DNA of 64,000 bases from Phoma sp. XZ068 (GCA_004835665.1 RBKR01000002.1:1426001-1490000); one strand, 5' to 3'; counted from the first letter of the stretch, positions 11,150 through 21,008 are shown. Translations and numbers: made by a program. Notes: generated by a model from the sequence alone, not told the origin.

Positions 11150-14100
11150 ATGGATGACAGACCGCACATGCCATGGTCAGCTTCAGATGTGGTGCGTGCG
11201 ACAGATGCAACGAGTGCCATGGACATTTCAGCGATGCAGGAGCTGGACTGCCTCAGCTTGACGGAAATTCTGGATGAAGACTCTCGGCCCACCTTCATTA
11301 TCGATCTTGAATCGGACTTCATTAATGAAGATGTTGCCATTCGAACGGTATTTCGTAATGCAGCGCTGAATCTGCACAGTCGGCTGCTGGACAGTATCAT
11401 CGAGAGACCCGAGGAATGTATTACGAAGGACCCCGCCACAACGACTTATTCCGAATTCCAAACCTGGGCAACAGGCATCAGCAGGTTCAATAACTCGAAA
11501 GATATCTTTCCCCTTTCTATCCTATACCAGGGCTTACTGTGGACTGGATCCACCATCCGCCAAAGGTGGCGAATAATATCTGGCAATGCCTTGTACCGTG
11601 CGTCCGATATTCCAAGGGGTGGACTTTCTACTGCCTTACAATTGCGACCGAGTATTATCAAGGGTAATTCTGAGGCTGCGAAGGACCGCAAAGCGGTAGT
11701 GCCTGTTATCACAGCGCCTCTGGGTCGTCCAACATATCAGCAATCTGAAATGGCATCAGCGGCTACATCCAATCTATGCAGCAAAGTTACCAGCTCCAAT
11801 TCCTCGGGCCTCAATTCATCAATAACGATATCGACACGAGACGATGTTGTCCCTGACTACACGGTTCCTCGATTGAAAGGCATACTCACGGATCCGCACA
11901 TCATATTCTTCAGGAGCATTGACTGGGCCAGCACGCCCCTTGGTCGTATGGAATCATGGTCAGAGTCACTTCGAGAGGTTGTAAATCTGCTGCTTCGAAA
12001 TCCATTTCCCACGGCACTGTTCTGGGGTGAAGAACTTACAGTCATCTACAATGAGGCCTACAGGTTTGAAGTCGCCGGGAGCAAACATCCTGAACTTATG
12101 GGTACTGGATTATCAGGTCCATTCTCTGAGGTCTGGGATGGCATTGCGCCCGTGTTCAAGAAATGCGCGACTACCGGAAGGGCATCACAACAGGACAATG
12201 ATTACTTGCCCCTTGAACGGTTTGGCTACCTAGAGGAATGTTTCTTTTCGTGGTCGATCACACCCATGTACAGTGGGACTGATAAGATTATGGGCTTTTA
12301 TAACATACCATTCGAAACCACCTATCAGGTGGTGAGCAGTAGAAGGATGTACACGTTGCGGTTCCTTAGCGAACGCCTCAGCGCGACGCGCAATGTGAAA
12401 GAGTTCTGGAAACGCATGCTAGAAGGACTCGAGCACAACCCTATTGATGTTCCTTTCGCGTTGTTGTATTCGATTGCCGACAACGATGATGCGGACACAG
12501 CTTCTCACTCCTCAGACAGCACTATCTCTCTGAAATCATGCTTGCTAGAAGGGTCGATCGGCATACCTGAAGGGCATCCTGCATCACCACGGAAGCTTGA
12601 TCTGAAACGCAGCCAAGAAGGCTTTGTCCCAGCGTTCAGAGAAGCTATGCGAACCCGCGAACCCACGACGCTACAGACAAGAGACGGAACGCTACCGGAA
12701 TCTTTGCTTGAGGGCATCACATGGCGCGGTTATGGCGACCCTTGTCAAGAGGCTATCATATTTCCGGTGCGACCGACGAACGGTGATCAGGTGTTCGCTT
12801 TCCTTCTTATCGGTGTGCAGCCTCGAAGAGCATATGACGATGAATACAAAGCTTTTGCAGCTCAGCTCAACAGGCAGTTAGCGACGTCTCTCGCGTCCGT
12901 CATGCTTTTCGAGGATGAGATGAAGCGAAGCAGGAGTGCCGTCGAGCAAGCTCAAGTTCAGCGAGAGCAACTCAGTAGAGAGTTGGCGCTGCAGACCAGC
13001 CGCATGCGACGTATGACTGAGCTTTCGCCGCTGGGAATGTACCTATTCAACCCTGAAGGTGTGCTTCTCGAAGGTAACGAAAGATACTTTGAGATGACTG
13101 GGCATGCAAGAGTAGGCTTTAAGGAGTTTTCATTTCTCGATTTCATGGCCGAAGAATGTGTAGAGACATGTCAGGAGATGTGGGAAGAGCTCTTCGAGAC
13201 CAAGAAAGCATGCACTCGAGAGCTAAAATTGAATAATCCGCATGTGCAGCCTCGAGATCATAGTGGCAACCCCATCGACTATTGGGTCCTGTCAAACTCT
13301 TCTCCTGAGATAGGCGCCGATGGCGAGGTTCTCAGCATCATGGGATCAGTCATCGACATATCGCAGATTAAATGGGCACAAGGTATTCAGGAGATCAGGA
13401 TACGAGAGGCCGAGGAGACAAAACGCCAACAAAACGAGTTTATTGAGTAAGCAAACTCTCAAAATAAACCAGATGCAACGGCTACTAAAATGCCCTTAGT
13501 ATCACTTCACATGAGATGCGAAATCCTCTTTCCGCCATTCTCATTTGCTCAGACGACATTCGAGATACTCTTACCGAACACACGTTCCGCAAAGTGGATC
13601 AAGGAGTTGTGGCGGATTGTATCGAAGCAGCTAACAACATTGCTCTTTGCGTGCAGCATCAAAAGTCGATAGTAGATGACATACTTACCGTCTCGAAGCT
13701 TGACTCCAACCTTCTACTAATCACACCAGTTCCAGCACAACCAATCGCTGTTGTGCAGCGTGCCATGAGCATGTTCAAACCCGAGGTCCAAGCCAAGGAT
13801 ATCGAGTTCACTTTCCATCCCGACCCCTCACTGTTGGATCTGCGCATTGATTGGGTATTATTGGACCCCAGTCGATTGCTTCAAATCACAGTTAACCTTA
13901 TCACCAACGCTATCAAATTCACGCAGGCTGAGTCAAAGCGGGTCATATCAGTGCATGTCAGTGCAACTTCGGCTGAGCCCGATACGTACAGAAAGGGCTT
14001 CCAGTGTGTACCAACAAGAGGAATGCCTCTCCTTGATGTGACAGCAGGCGAAGGCTGGGGCCCGGGCGAGCTTCTCTACTTACGAGTCGAGGTGCAAGAC

Positions 14101-14946
14101 ACGGGATGCGGGCTGACACCTGAAGAGAAAGACCTACTGTTTGAACGCTTTGCGCAAGCCTCTCCGCGCACACACGCACACTATGGAGGTAGCGGCCTTG
14201 GCCTGTTCATTTCGCGCCAACTTGCTGAATTACATGGCGGTCAGATCGGCGTTTCTTCGCAGGCAGGCGTGGGCAGCACTTTCGGTTTCTTCATCCAGTG
14301 CAAGCGCACGATTTCATCGAGCCGACCGATCATGCACCAAATAACAACAAGCCAGAGCACTGATCACGCTGAGAGGAACTGTGATCTAGCGGCATCAGTG
14401 TCAGGCATTGACACCAAACAGCCTACGACTAAAGAGGTTTTGGCTGAAATATCAGGGACCGTGCTACCAAAGGATACAGCACCAAGCACTACGGCGTCAA
14501 AATCCGCCCCAGTCGAACAAGGACCGCTTCACATTCTCGTTGTAGAAGATAATATCGTCAACCAGAAAGTTCTCGCCAAGCAACTCCGAAAAGCCGGATG
14601 CGTCGTGTCGACCGCCGACAATGGCCTCTTTGCACTCACCGAACTCAAGAAGACCTCTTACTACACTGCCAATGGTGTCCCACTCTCCATCATCCTCATG
14701 GATTGGGAGATGCCAGAGATGAATGGCCTGGAGTGCGCAAGAGAGATTCGGCGCATGCAAGCTGAGGGCGAGATTCAAGGGCACGTTCCTATCATCGCAG
14801 TCACGGCGAATGTGCGAGGCGAACAAATTGCGACGGCGAGAGAGAGCGGCATGGATGATGTCGTGAGCAAGCCTTTCCGGGTTCCGGAGTTGTTAGTCAA
14901 GGTCAAAGATTTGCTGGAAAGTCTGGCCAGCATTGAGGAGTTTTGA
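11150..14946 (+). CDS. Fungal hybrid histidine kinase with PAS domains and receiver
   Basis: A 1,247-residue two-component sensor encoded by two exons (11150-13446 and 13500-14946; 53-nt intron GTAAGC to TTAG). After a variable N-terminus, a PAS-like region starts near residue 256 (DWASTPLGRMESW, then FPTALFWG). A GAF-like stretch follows, then a second PAS near 610-745 (LSPLGMYLFNPEG ... GSVIDIS) and a short helical linker. The dimerisation/phosphoacceptor box is ITSHEMRNPLSA with His 770, formed exactly across the splice junction. The ATPase part has an N box (NLITNAIKFT, about 898), DTGCGL (about 966) and GGSGLGLFIS. The receiver has VVEDN, the phosphoacceptor in ILMDWEMP (Asp about 1167), and the K of VSKPF. 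Signal would pass His to Asp to a histidine phosphotransfer protein. No membrane segment is obvious, so it is probably cytosolic. The fungal HHK class was not assigned. The upstream TTG in the same frame was rejected as start in favour of ATG 11150. Confidence 0.9.
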
Positions 14947-15695
14947 TAAGTACACATATTTTTTGATTTGGCGAAGCGTCGTATTGCACAGAAGGCGTTC
15001 CGGCATCAGGAGTAATAGGCATACCCACTTGCTTTCTGTACACAGTGCATTTATAGGTCGAGTATTAGAGCCGTACACAAGGTGGGAGTTTTGAGCATAG
15101 AGTCTTGCATCTAAAATCTTGCATCCATTACTATTAGCGTCTCAGAAGCATTTCTCTAGACAATTCTGTAGGGAGGAGTTCGTTGATCATGTAGGCACCC
15201 ATTAAAATCTATTTGTTCCACCATATATTTACGCAATCAGGCTCCTGTTGGCAGCATAGCAAGTGTCTCTGCGACTTCACTAGCAGAAGTTGCAGCAAAA
15301 TCTTCGGAGCGAGATGGCTCGCATCCGTAACAAGTCCATACAGTGCTAGGTAATGAACCAGCAACCACGATTGAATACTCCATCCTGCAGCGAGTGAATT
15401 ACGTTGAGGCGAACGGCGACCAAGCAATACGTCGGCCGAGGCAGAGTAAGTAGTTCTGACAGCGGAGAGTGTGAGATTCACAGTGGAAGCTCACTGCAAA
15501 CACGAGGGGGAAAAGTTAGAAGACACCATTCATTCTATCCATGACCTATCCATGACCTATCCATGACCAAGTCTTTCTCGAGTGTATCCTAGCCAAATAT
15601 ATTCCACCTAGACACCCGTCCCCGATCACTGTAACCAAGATATGTCACGTCCTTCCAAGTGCCATCGATCCCACTGGGAGCAACTCCACCTCAGC
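14947..15695. other. Convergent intergenic region with a small tandem repeat
   Basis: This lies between the 3' ends of the kinase gene and the first cysteine-rich gene. No exon is supported. A short direct repeat sits near 15536-15565, with the unit TATCCATGACC repeated about three times. A minus-strand open frame at 15209-15481 was considered, but it lacks the cysteine framework of the neighbouring family. Confidence 0.5.
15536..15565. repeat. Short tandem repeat, 11-bp unit
   Basis: The unit TATCCATGACC (or a circular permutation) occurs about three times head to tail, in the gap downstream of the cysteine-rich array. It is a simple microsatellite-scale repeat. No function is inferred. Confidence 0.7.
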
Positions 15696-16004
15696 TCACT
15701 TGCACGGGGAGCCGCCATTTCCGTACCCGCACGGGAGGCAGATTTCGTCCTTGCCGGTCTCGCAGTCGCACATGGCCTTGCAGCGGTTCCAAGAGAAGTG
15801 GTCCCTACACCTCTGTGATATGGATTAGTACAATGGCCGATGGGGTCAGATCGAGCTGTTTGTACTTACAGAGACGCAGTCGTTGTAGGACTTGGTGCAC
15901 TTCTGGCATGCCGTAGGGCCCTTGCGATCAGAATTGGCGGTGGCGGTGGTAATGAGGAGGCCTACGATGAGGCTGACCACGACCATTGGGCGAAGGGCGA
16001 GCAT
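15696..16004 (-). CDS. Small secreted cysteine-rich protein, array member 1
   Basis: An 83-residue predicted secreted protein from two exons (16004-15870 and 15812-15696) with a 57-nt intron (GTAAGT to CACAG), phase 0. Residues 1-23 form a signal peptide (MLALRPMVVVSLIVGLLI..., cleavage likely after ATA). The mature part has ten cysteines. The order is C-x2-C-x6-C, then C-x3-C spanning the splice junction, a CxC pair (CDC), a GKDEIC motif, CG[YF] and a terminal cysteine close to the end (SPCK). Introns, signal peptide and cysteine order match members 2-4 downstream, so these are tandem duplicates. A TATA-like TATATAAATA lies about 91 bases upstream of the ATG (16095-16104, minus strand). Size, secretion and cysteine content resemble fungal effector or antimicrobial-type proteins. 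That is inference only, and I recognise no named family. Confidence 0.82.
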
Positions 16005-16745
16005 GATGGAGTTGATGGTCGTATGTAGTTATAAAGTTGTATTGAGGTGCTTGTGTGATGAGAGGATGGCGATGTGACAGACAGGGTAGAGTGATATTTA
16101 TATACGTAGTGGGTCCGCTCGCTAAGCCGTGGTGAAGTCATGTAACGGTGAAGACCCGCTGGGCCACCGCCCAGGACTAACTTAGCTTGAATCGAAGCCG
16201 CTCCCTCACCGTCAGAAGCAAGAGGGCAAACGGTGGCCGCCAAAAAGGAAGGCAATTGATGGACTGTATAACGAATGAAAGCTCGGTGTCGCCGATGTTG
16301 CCATTCTTTTGGCCTTGGCTGTGCGTTTGCTCACCTGGCTAGCACAGCTGCTTGTGCTGGCACCTGGCATGGGTCAATTGATCGCATGGTATGAGGAAAT
16401 AGTGCACACAATCGGTTGTTGCAATTGTCGTATTGCAAGTTTCCTCCTTCTGACAGCCAGTCCATGACTCCCCGCAGACGACGCCATGTAGGTAAATTCG
16501 ATCGAAGATTTGACTCAATCCCACATGCATTAGCAACTCCAGGTTCAATAAACCCGTGGGCTCAATTGGTGATAACTACTAAACCGCCGCCGTCCTTGCA
16601 AATAGTAAATATGTGTACCCAAGAAGAAAGGAATACCCTCAATCTGCCTTCCCGACTGGAGGAGATCAGCCTACCCTTGAAACGTCAACGCAATGCCTTC
16701 CCAAACAAAATAGACTGTAAACTCTCCTCCAGAGGTACGAATGAG
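16005..16745. other. Spacer between array members 1 and 2
   Basis: About 740 bases. The part next to 16005 holds the minus-strand promoter of member 1, including the TATA-like site. A minus-strand open frame at 16339-16548 contains cysteines but no signal peptide, no family spacing and no splice partner, so it is not annotated. Confidence 0.5.
16095..16104 (-). promoter_or_regulatory. TATA-like element of array member 1
   Basis: On the minus strand the sequence reads TATATAAATA, about 91 bases before the ATG at 16004. This is a plausible TATA box for a strongly regulated small gene. It is the best-formed of the upstream elements in the array. Confidence 0.45.
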
Positions 16746-17069
16746 TTAGTGGTAGTAGCAACCAGAATTGGGCCCTCCAAATCCGCAAGATCCGCGACAG
16801 AACTTGTCCTTGCCGACCTCGCACTCGCAGCCATACTGAGCGCACACAGCGATCTCCATTGGCTCCGTGTATGCCTTCTTGCAGCCCTGTGAGGTTTTTA
16901 GTATGAGTGATGGATATAGTAAGACGAGGGTGAATCGTACTTCACCGCACTGGGTCATCTTGACGTTGCAGTCCTTGCAGAAGCGCTTGTCGCTTCCGGC
17001 CGTGGCGACAGCTATGAGGAGGGCGAACATGACAACCTTGAGGATAGTGGTGGGACGAAGATGGAACAT
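16746..17069 (-). CDS. Small secreted cysteine-rich protein, array member 2
   Basis: An 89-residue product of two exons (17069-16941 and 16886-16746). The intron is 54 nt (GTACGA to CACAG), phase 0, without a stop, so the unspliced frame also stays open. The signal peptide is MFHLRPTTILKVVMFALLI..., ending near ATA. Ten cysteines follow the array pattern: C-x2-C-x6-C-x3-C, then x12-C-x4-C-x-C, GKDKFC, x3-CGF and a final GC near the end. The opening LRPT and the block CEVGKDKFC are shared with siblings, which is direct evidence of paralogy. The longer in-frame upstream extension (ATG at 17255) was rejected because it hides the signal peptide and has no sibling counterpart. Predicted extracellular; function unknown. 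Confidence 0.83.
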   Translation of the reverse strand: MFHLRPTTILKVVMFALLIAVATAGSDKRFCKDCNVKMTQCGEVRFTLVLLYPSLILKTSQGCKKAYTEPMEIAVCAQYGCECEVGKDKFCRGSCGFGGPNSGCYYH

Positions 17070-17395
17070 GGTTGTTGTCGAGGGCTGATATGAGTACTTG
17101 ACTATTGAGATCTGTTTGGAGATGGTGATGAAAGAATGTTGGAGGACGGATGGGAGAAAGTGACTTGATGTTGTAGCATGAGGGGCCATCAAGGTATTAC
17201 AGCACAGGTCCATGGTGGGAGACGGTAGTGAGAGAGTATATTCAGTGTTTGTCATTGATGTCAGACTGCAATCGCCTGTGAAGAAACCCTAATCGTGACT
17301 TGAACGGATCTGTTTAGTCAAACTCTGTCGCCTCGAACGCCTCGCCTGCGATTTGTGCAAGTTTCTCCCCCGGCCTTAAGCCGCCTTCGCCCAGC
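17070..17395. other. Spacer between array members 2 and 3
   Basis: About 325 bases with no exon. It should carry the minus-strand promoter of member 2 and the 3' end of member 3. A TATATT-like stretch near 17235 is too far from the ATG to be assigned with confidence. Confidence 0.45.
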
Positions 17396-17739
17396 CTAGT
17401 CCTTGCAGCCCTTGTGCTTTCCGCCAAAGTCGCAGTTGTCACGACAGAACTTGTCTTCGCCGACCTTGCACTCCGCGAAGTACAAGATGCACTTGCCGAG
17501 TGGTTCGGGGTCCTTGAAGTGCTCGCGGCAGGCCTATGAGGTAAATTAGCATGATTGATCGATTCATACCTAGGTAGAGTGGAAAGGTTAGCTGTCATGC
17601 ATACATCGGTGAGGGGCTTCAGCTTGTCGAGGCAGTCCTTGCGGCAATCGGGTTTCGGTGCCTTCTCGCTGCCAGCGGTGGCGGTGATTGTGAGGAAAGC
17701 GAGCAGCATGAAGCCGCGAACGAGCTTGGAGGAGACCAT
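17396..17739 (-). CDS. Small secreted cysteine-rich protein, array member 3 (eight cysteines)
   Basis: A 90-residue product of two exons (17739-17605 and 17533-17396) with a 71-nt phase-0 intron (GTATGC to CATAG). The signal peptide is MVSSKLVRGFMLLAFLTI..., ending near ATA. The mature chain keeps the array framework (GEDKFC, x3-C-x-F, GC at the end) but has only eight cysteines. The third cysteine of exon 1 is replaced by Leu (KPLTD), and the first cysteine of the CxC pair is Ala (FAEC where siblings have GCEC or ACEC). Losing exactly two suggests they pair as a disulphide in the siblings. A TATATAAT element about 100 bases upstream (17839-17846, minus strand) may be the TATA box. Predicted secreted; function unknown. 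Confidence 0.8.
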
Positions 17740-18093
17740 GACGGTGCGTCGAAGGCGTGGAGTGAAGGTGATGTGTTGAGTTGATTGGGTTGGTTGTGGG
17801 AAGATTGTTGTAGCCAAAATAGACGGGGCGAGCAACAAATTATATACACAGAGGAGGAGGCGAGAGTGGGGCACCTGGACCTTGCTGCCTGAGTGGGTGC
17901 GGTGAAGGTGACTTTTGGGACACCTCACTTATATATTGCGGTATTTTCTAAAGCATGTGGTTAATCCCGGTCCCATGACACGAGCAAGCCTGCCAGTATC
18001 CATTCTACCAAGCTATTCTGCCTGTGCTGTGCCAATCCATGTCCTTTCTAATTACCTGACCGCCTCCAATTTTTCACTACGCTTCACCTCCAC
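17740..18093. other. Spacer between array members 3 and 4
   Basis: About 350 bases with no exon. The TATA-like element of member 3 is at 17839-17846, and an AT-rich TTATATATT stretch lies near 17930. The rest should be the 3' end of member 4. Confidence 0.45.
17839..17846 (-). promoter_or_regulatory. TATA-like element of array member 3
   Basis: The minus-strand reading is TATATAAT, about 100 bases before the ATG at 17739. The spacing is similar to the TATA-like element of member 1. Confidence 0.4.
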
Positions 18094-18452
18094 TCAAACG
18101 GAAGCACTCACGTCTCCCAGCTCGCCATGGCAGGTCGTGGAGAAGCCGCAGGACTGGCGACAGAATTTGTCCATTTTGCCGATGTGGCACTCGCAAGCGA
18201 CCTTGCAAGCGACCGTGAAGGCCTTGTTGTTGTGGTGGTTGGACAAGCAGTTCTACGTCGTAGTCAGTACAATTGATACTAACTATATGTGACGGTGCGG
18301 TAAACGTATATGGCACATACCTTGTTGCATTCGTGGAGCTTGACGTGGCAATAATGGCACGACCCCGTGGGCTTGTCGCGGTTAGCCATGACTGTGGAGG
18401 TCATGATGGTCAGTACGAGGCTGAGAACGATGGTTGGGCGTAAGTTGAGCAT
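18094..18452 (-). CDS. Small secreted cysteine-rich protein, array member 4
   Basis: A 96-residue product of two exons (18452-18321 and 18252-18094) with a 68-nt phase-0 intron (GTATGT to GTAG). The signal peptide is MLNLRPTIVLSLVLTIM..., and the LRPT start is shared with member 2. Ten cysteines: C-x2-C-x6-C-x3-C across the junction, then x13-C-x3-C-x-C, GKMDKFC, x3-CGF and x5 to the last. Unlike members 1-3, it ends with a cysteine-free extension, HGELGDVSASV. The broken neighbour (member 5) has a matching NGELGYVTL end and an exon 2 of identical length (159 nt), so 4 and 5 are closest relatives. A GTGAGTGC sequence inside the tail could act as an alternative donor, but no partner acceptor is evident. 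Predicted extracellular; function unknown. Confidence 0.8.
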
Positions 18453-18833
18453 GATTGCGTGTCAGGATGTTGATCGGAATTGCTTGCAGTATGGTGTAGT
18501 GGAAAGTAGCAGTGGTGGATTGAGCCGGAGCAGTCACTTATGTAGAGGGTGCGCCAGTCGGGCGCAGCTTGTGCTATCAGGTTCAAGGCAAACGCAGACA
18601 AGAAGGGATGGGCGAGCTATACCTTCACTTCAAATGGCATCGTGATTGTAGAATATCATCTCGGATGCTCCCTTCCGTGGCCCATGACCACTCACTGTGT
18701 AAAGCTATGATACGAACTCAAGATCCCAGCCCCTGGTATGCATCTACCAACTTTGAGATAACCGACCCACTCAATAGAGTCTAAGACTTCGAATATTCGA
18801 ATCCTGCCCATCCACTGGTTCTCTACACTCTGC
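18453..18833. other. Spacer between array members 4 and 5
   Basis: About 380 bases without an exon. A weak TATA-like TACATAAG (18537-18544 read on the minus strand) lies about 85-92 bases before the ATG of member 4. Confidence 0.4.
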
Positions 18834-19174
18834 TCAAAGAGTCACATATCCTAGCTCGCCATTCTCACCCAGTCTGTTCTCGCAGTAAAAACCGCATCGC
18901 TCACGGCAGAACTGATTCTACCTAGCAAGCGCGCACTCGCAGGCAATCGTGCAACCGATTTCCATGTTCTCGCCATTTTTGTCTCTGCAGTCCTGTGTTG
19001 TGATCACTAAAATCACTTTGTACGTGTGAAGCCCATACGAAACTTACCTGAGCGCACTTGCGGACGGTTTCGATGCAGGGATCGCAGGAAGCAGGGTGTT
19101 TAGCTCTTCCGGCATTGGCGGTGATGAAGAGGGTGCTGAGACTGAGTAGTAGTGTAAGACTGGGAGTGGAGCAT
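18834..19174 (-). pseudogene. Broken fifth copy of the cysteine-rich array
   Basis: Two exon-like parts (19174-19048 and 18992-18834) flank a normal 55-nt intron (GTAAGT to CACAG). They carry the array signature: a hydrophobic leader (LLLSLSTLFITANA), C-x2-C-x6-C, C-x3-C across the junction, a CEC pair, FC, x3-CGF and the GELG tail shared with member 4. Two lesions are visible. The ATG at the family position (19174) is out of frame with the leader: exon 1 is 127 nt, one more than a multiple of three, and no other in-frame ATG lies upstream before a stop. In exon 2 a TAG at 18918-18920 interrupts the codon run between the CEC pair and FC. Splice sites are intact, so decay looks recent. Sequencing error could explain one lesion but is unlikely to explain both. 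Confidence 0.75.
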
Positions 19175-19967
19175 CGTTGAACTAAACTTGGGTGCGTTCA
19201 GTTGCGTGGAGTGTATTTGGGATGTTGATGAGGAGACTCGAGCTTGATCGAAATAAAAACAAAGTGAGTGAAAGCGGTGAGAGACGAATTCTTATTATTG
19301 CACCATGCTACCAGGTGTAGAAGAAATTCAGGGATACTACCTCGTCGTCATGCTGCATTCACGTGTCTCTCGCATACTCTTCAAATCCTCCGTGGGTAAC
19401 CCAGTTATTCATATGCAGTCCGGCACCCTCATCGTGGTCTATGCAAGACCGAACTTAGTTGTTTTGGGCAATACACATTCCGAGATCAAGAAGAGGACAG
19501 CATCTGCAAAGCCCGTGTGTTTGCAGAAATGTCTGATGCCATACTTGCGGCAGTAAATCCTGGGGATTAGCTTGATACTTGAAAAAGCCAACCGAGACGT
19601 AACGTCTACCAGACTAGGCTGCGTCTTACTGGTCATTAGCAAAGTTAGGATGCTGGAACGATGATGGTGGAGTAACGGAATGCGAACTGCCTGAGCAATC
19701 TGGTCCAACTCATCCACTCTACAGCATTGTGGAAATACACCGGCAACAGAATAGCGGCGGTGGTTAAGCTTCCGAGATATCGCGGTACTGGAATATTTGA
19801 ACAATTCCTGGCAGCTCAGTGTGTTGCTAGTGTCTGCTGTCCACTGCATTGTAGTCGCGTGTGGATGCGCGGTGAGGCTGCTTAGTCACAGCTTAGTCAC
19901 AGAATTTCTTCATCGCCGCAACATCTCTCCGCATCAGCAGCAGCAAAGCCCACAGCCCATCGCCGCC
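19175..19967. other. Intergenic region before uL15m
   Basis: About 790 bases. A minus-strand open frame (19439-19849) contains a segment reading YCRKYGIRHFC then KHTGF. It loosely resembles the second half of the cysteine-rich family and may be a sixth, strongly decayed copy. No signal peptide or paired exon is left. The plus-strand promoter of the ribosomal protein gene should lie in the last 200 bases. Confidence 0.35.
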
Positions 19968-21008
19968 ATGCCGCCGCGGTTACAGATCCTGCGGCTCGCC
20001 CGCCCCGTCCTCTCGACACCGCAAAGAACCACGGTCCAATTCGTTGTCCCGGCCCAGCAGCGATGCGCATCCATTCTCTCCTCGCTGTCCGACAACAAGG
20101 GCGCCTACAATAAGCGCATCAAGCGCGGTCGCGGTCCCGCCTCGGGCAAGGGAAAGACGGCAGGTCGTGGTCAGAAGGGTCAGCATGCGCACGGAAAGGT
20201 GCCGGCGGGCTTCGAGGGTGGTCAGACACCGCAATGGATCACGAACCCCGAGCGCGGCCGGGGCAAGTACAATCCGTTCAAGGTCGAGATGAGCCCGATC
20301 AACCTCGACAGGATACAGAGCTGGATCGACCAGGGGAGGCTGGACCCGAGCAAGCCGATTACGATGAAGGAGCTGGCCAAGAGCAGATGTCTGCACGGTG
20401 TCAAGAGGCATGGCGTGAAGCTACTGGCAAAGGTACATTCACCCATACGCCCCTAGAAATTGAAGTAGACAGTACTAACGACGACGCAGAACCCAGAGCA
20501 GCTCACCACCCCCATCCACATCATCGTCTCCCGCGCCTCCGCCGAAGCAATCGCCCGCATCGAAGCTCTCGGCGGCAGCGTAACAACGCGCTTCTACAGC
20601 CCAACCTCCATCAAGCGCGTGCTATGCGGCGACTCGCACCCAACCATCTCGCTCTCAGCGTCACCCTCTCTAATCTCCCTCTCCGCATCCGCCACCCCGT
20701 CACTAGTCCCCAGCCCGATCCTCTCCGCCCTCGCCGCCTCGACCGCCGAGTCCGAGAAGAAAGAAGCCCTCGGCGCCGTCATGCGTCAGGTCGGCCAGAA
20801 ATACAAATACAGACTCCCCGACGCGACCGGGCGCAAGGACATCGAATACTACCGCGACCCCGCGCACCGCGGCTACCTCGCCTACACGCTCAAGGAGAAC
20901 GAGAGCCCGAGTTTGTTCTTCAAGCCCCCGCGGGAAGCAAAGGACAAGAAGAAGCAGACTGCCAAGCGGGACGCTGCCAAGGCGTCTGCTGAGAACAGGC
21001 TGTTTTAA
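19968..21008 (+). CDS. MRPL10: Mitochondrial ribosomal protein uL15m (MRPL10 in yeast)
   Basis: Large-subunit mitoribosome protein of the bacterial L15 family, 327 residues from two exons (19968-20432 and 20490-21008). The 57-nt intron has GTACAT, an exact TACTAAC branch site and GCAG. The N-terminus is basic and hydroxylated, as expected for a mitochondrial presequence. The L15 hallmark follows: a glycine/lysine/arginine-rich loop (KRGRGPASGKGKTAGRGQKG), then FEGGQTP and ITMKELAKSRC. Exon 2 continues the conserved core (HIIVSRASAEA, EALGGSV) and adds a fungal C-terminal extension ending in a lysine-rich helix. Although 57 nt is divisible by three, the intron contains an in-frame TAG, so retention would truncate the protein. 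ATG 19968 fits the leader sequence. Confidence 0.92.

Noticed and set aside
15209..15481. A minus-strand frame next to the cysteine-rich array, considered as an extra member
   Set aside because: No signal peptide, no C-x2-C-x6-C order and no intron at the family position.
16339..16548. A cysteine-containing minus-strand frame between array members 1 and 2
   Set aside because: Spacing does not match the family and there is no leader or second exon.
18094..18120. GTGAGTGC near the end of array member 4 as a donor for a second intron
   Set aside because: The frame ends shortly after and no good acceptor with family-like sequence follows; the tail is also shared with member 5.
20234..20992. A 252-residue plus-strand frame with Arg/Pro/His-rich composition
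   Set aside because: It overlaps the uL15m exons in another frame; the composition is typical of a shadow frame over GC-rich coding sequence.
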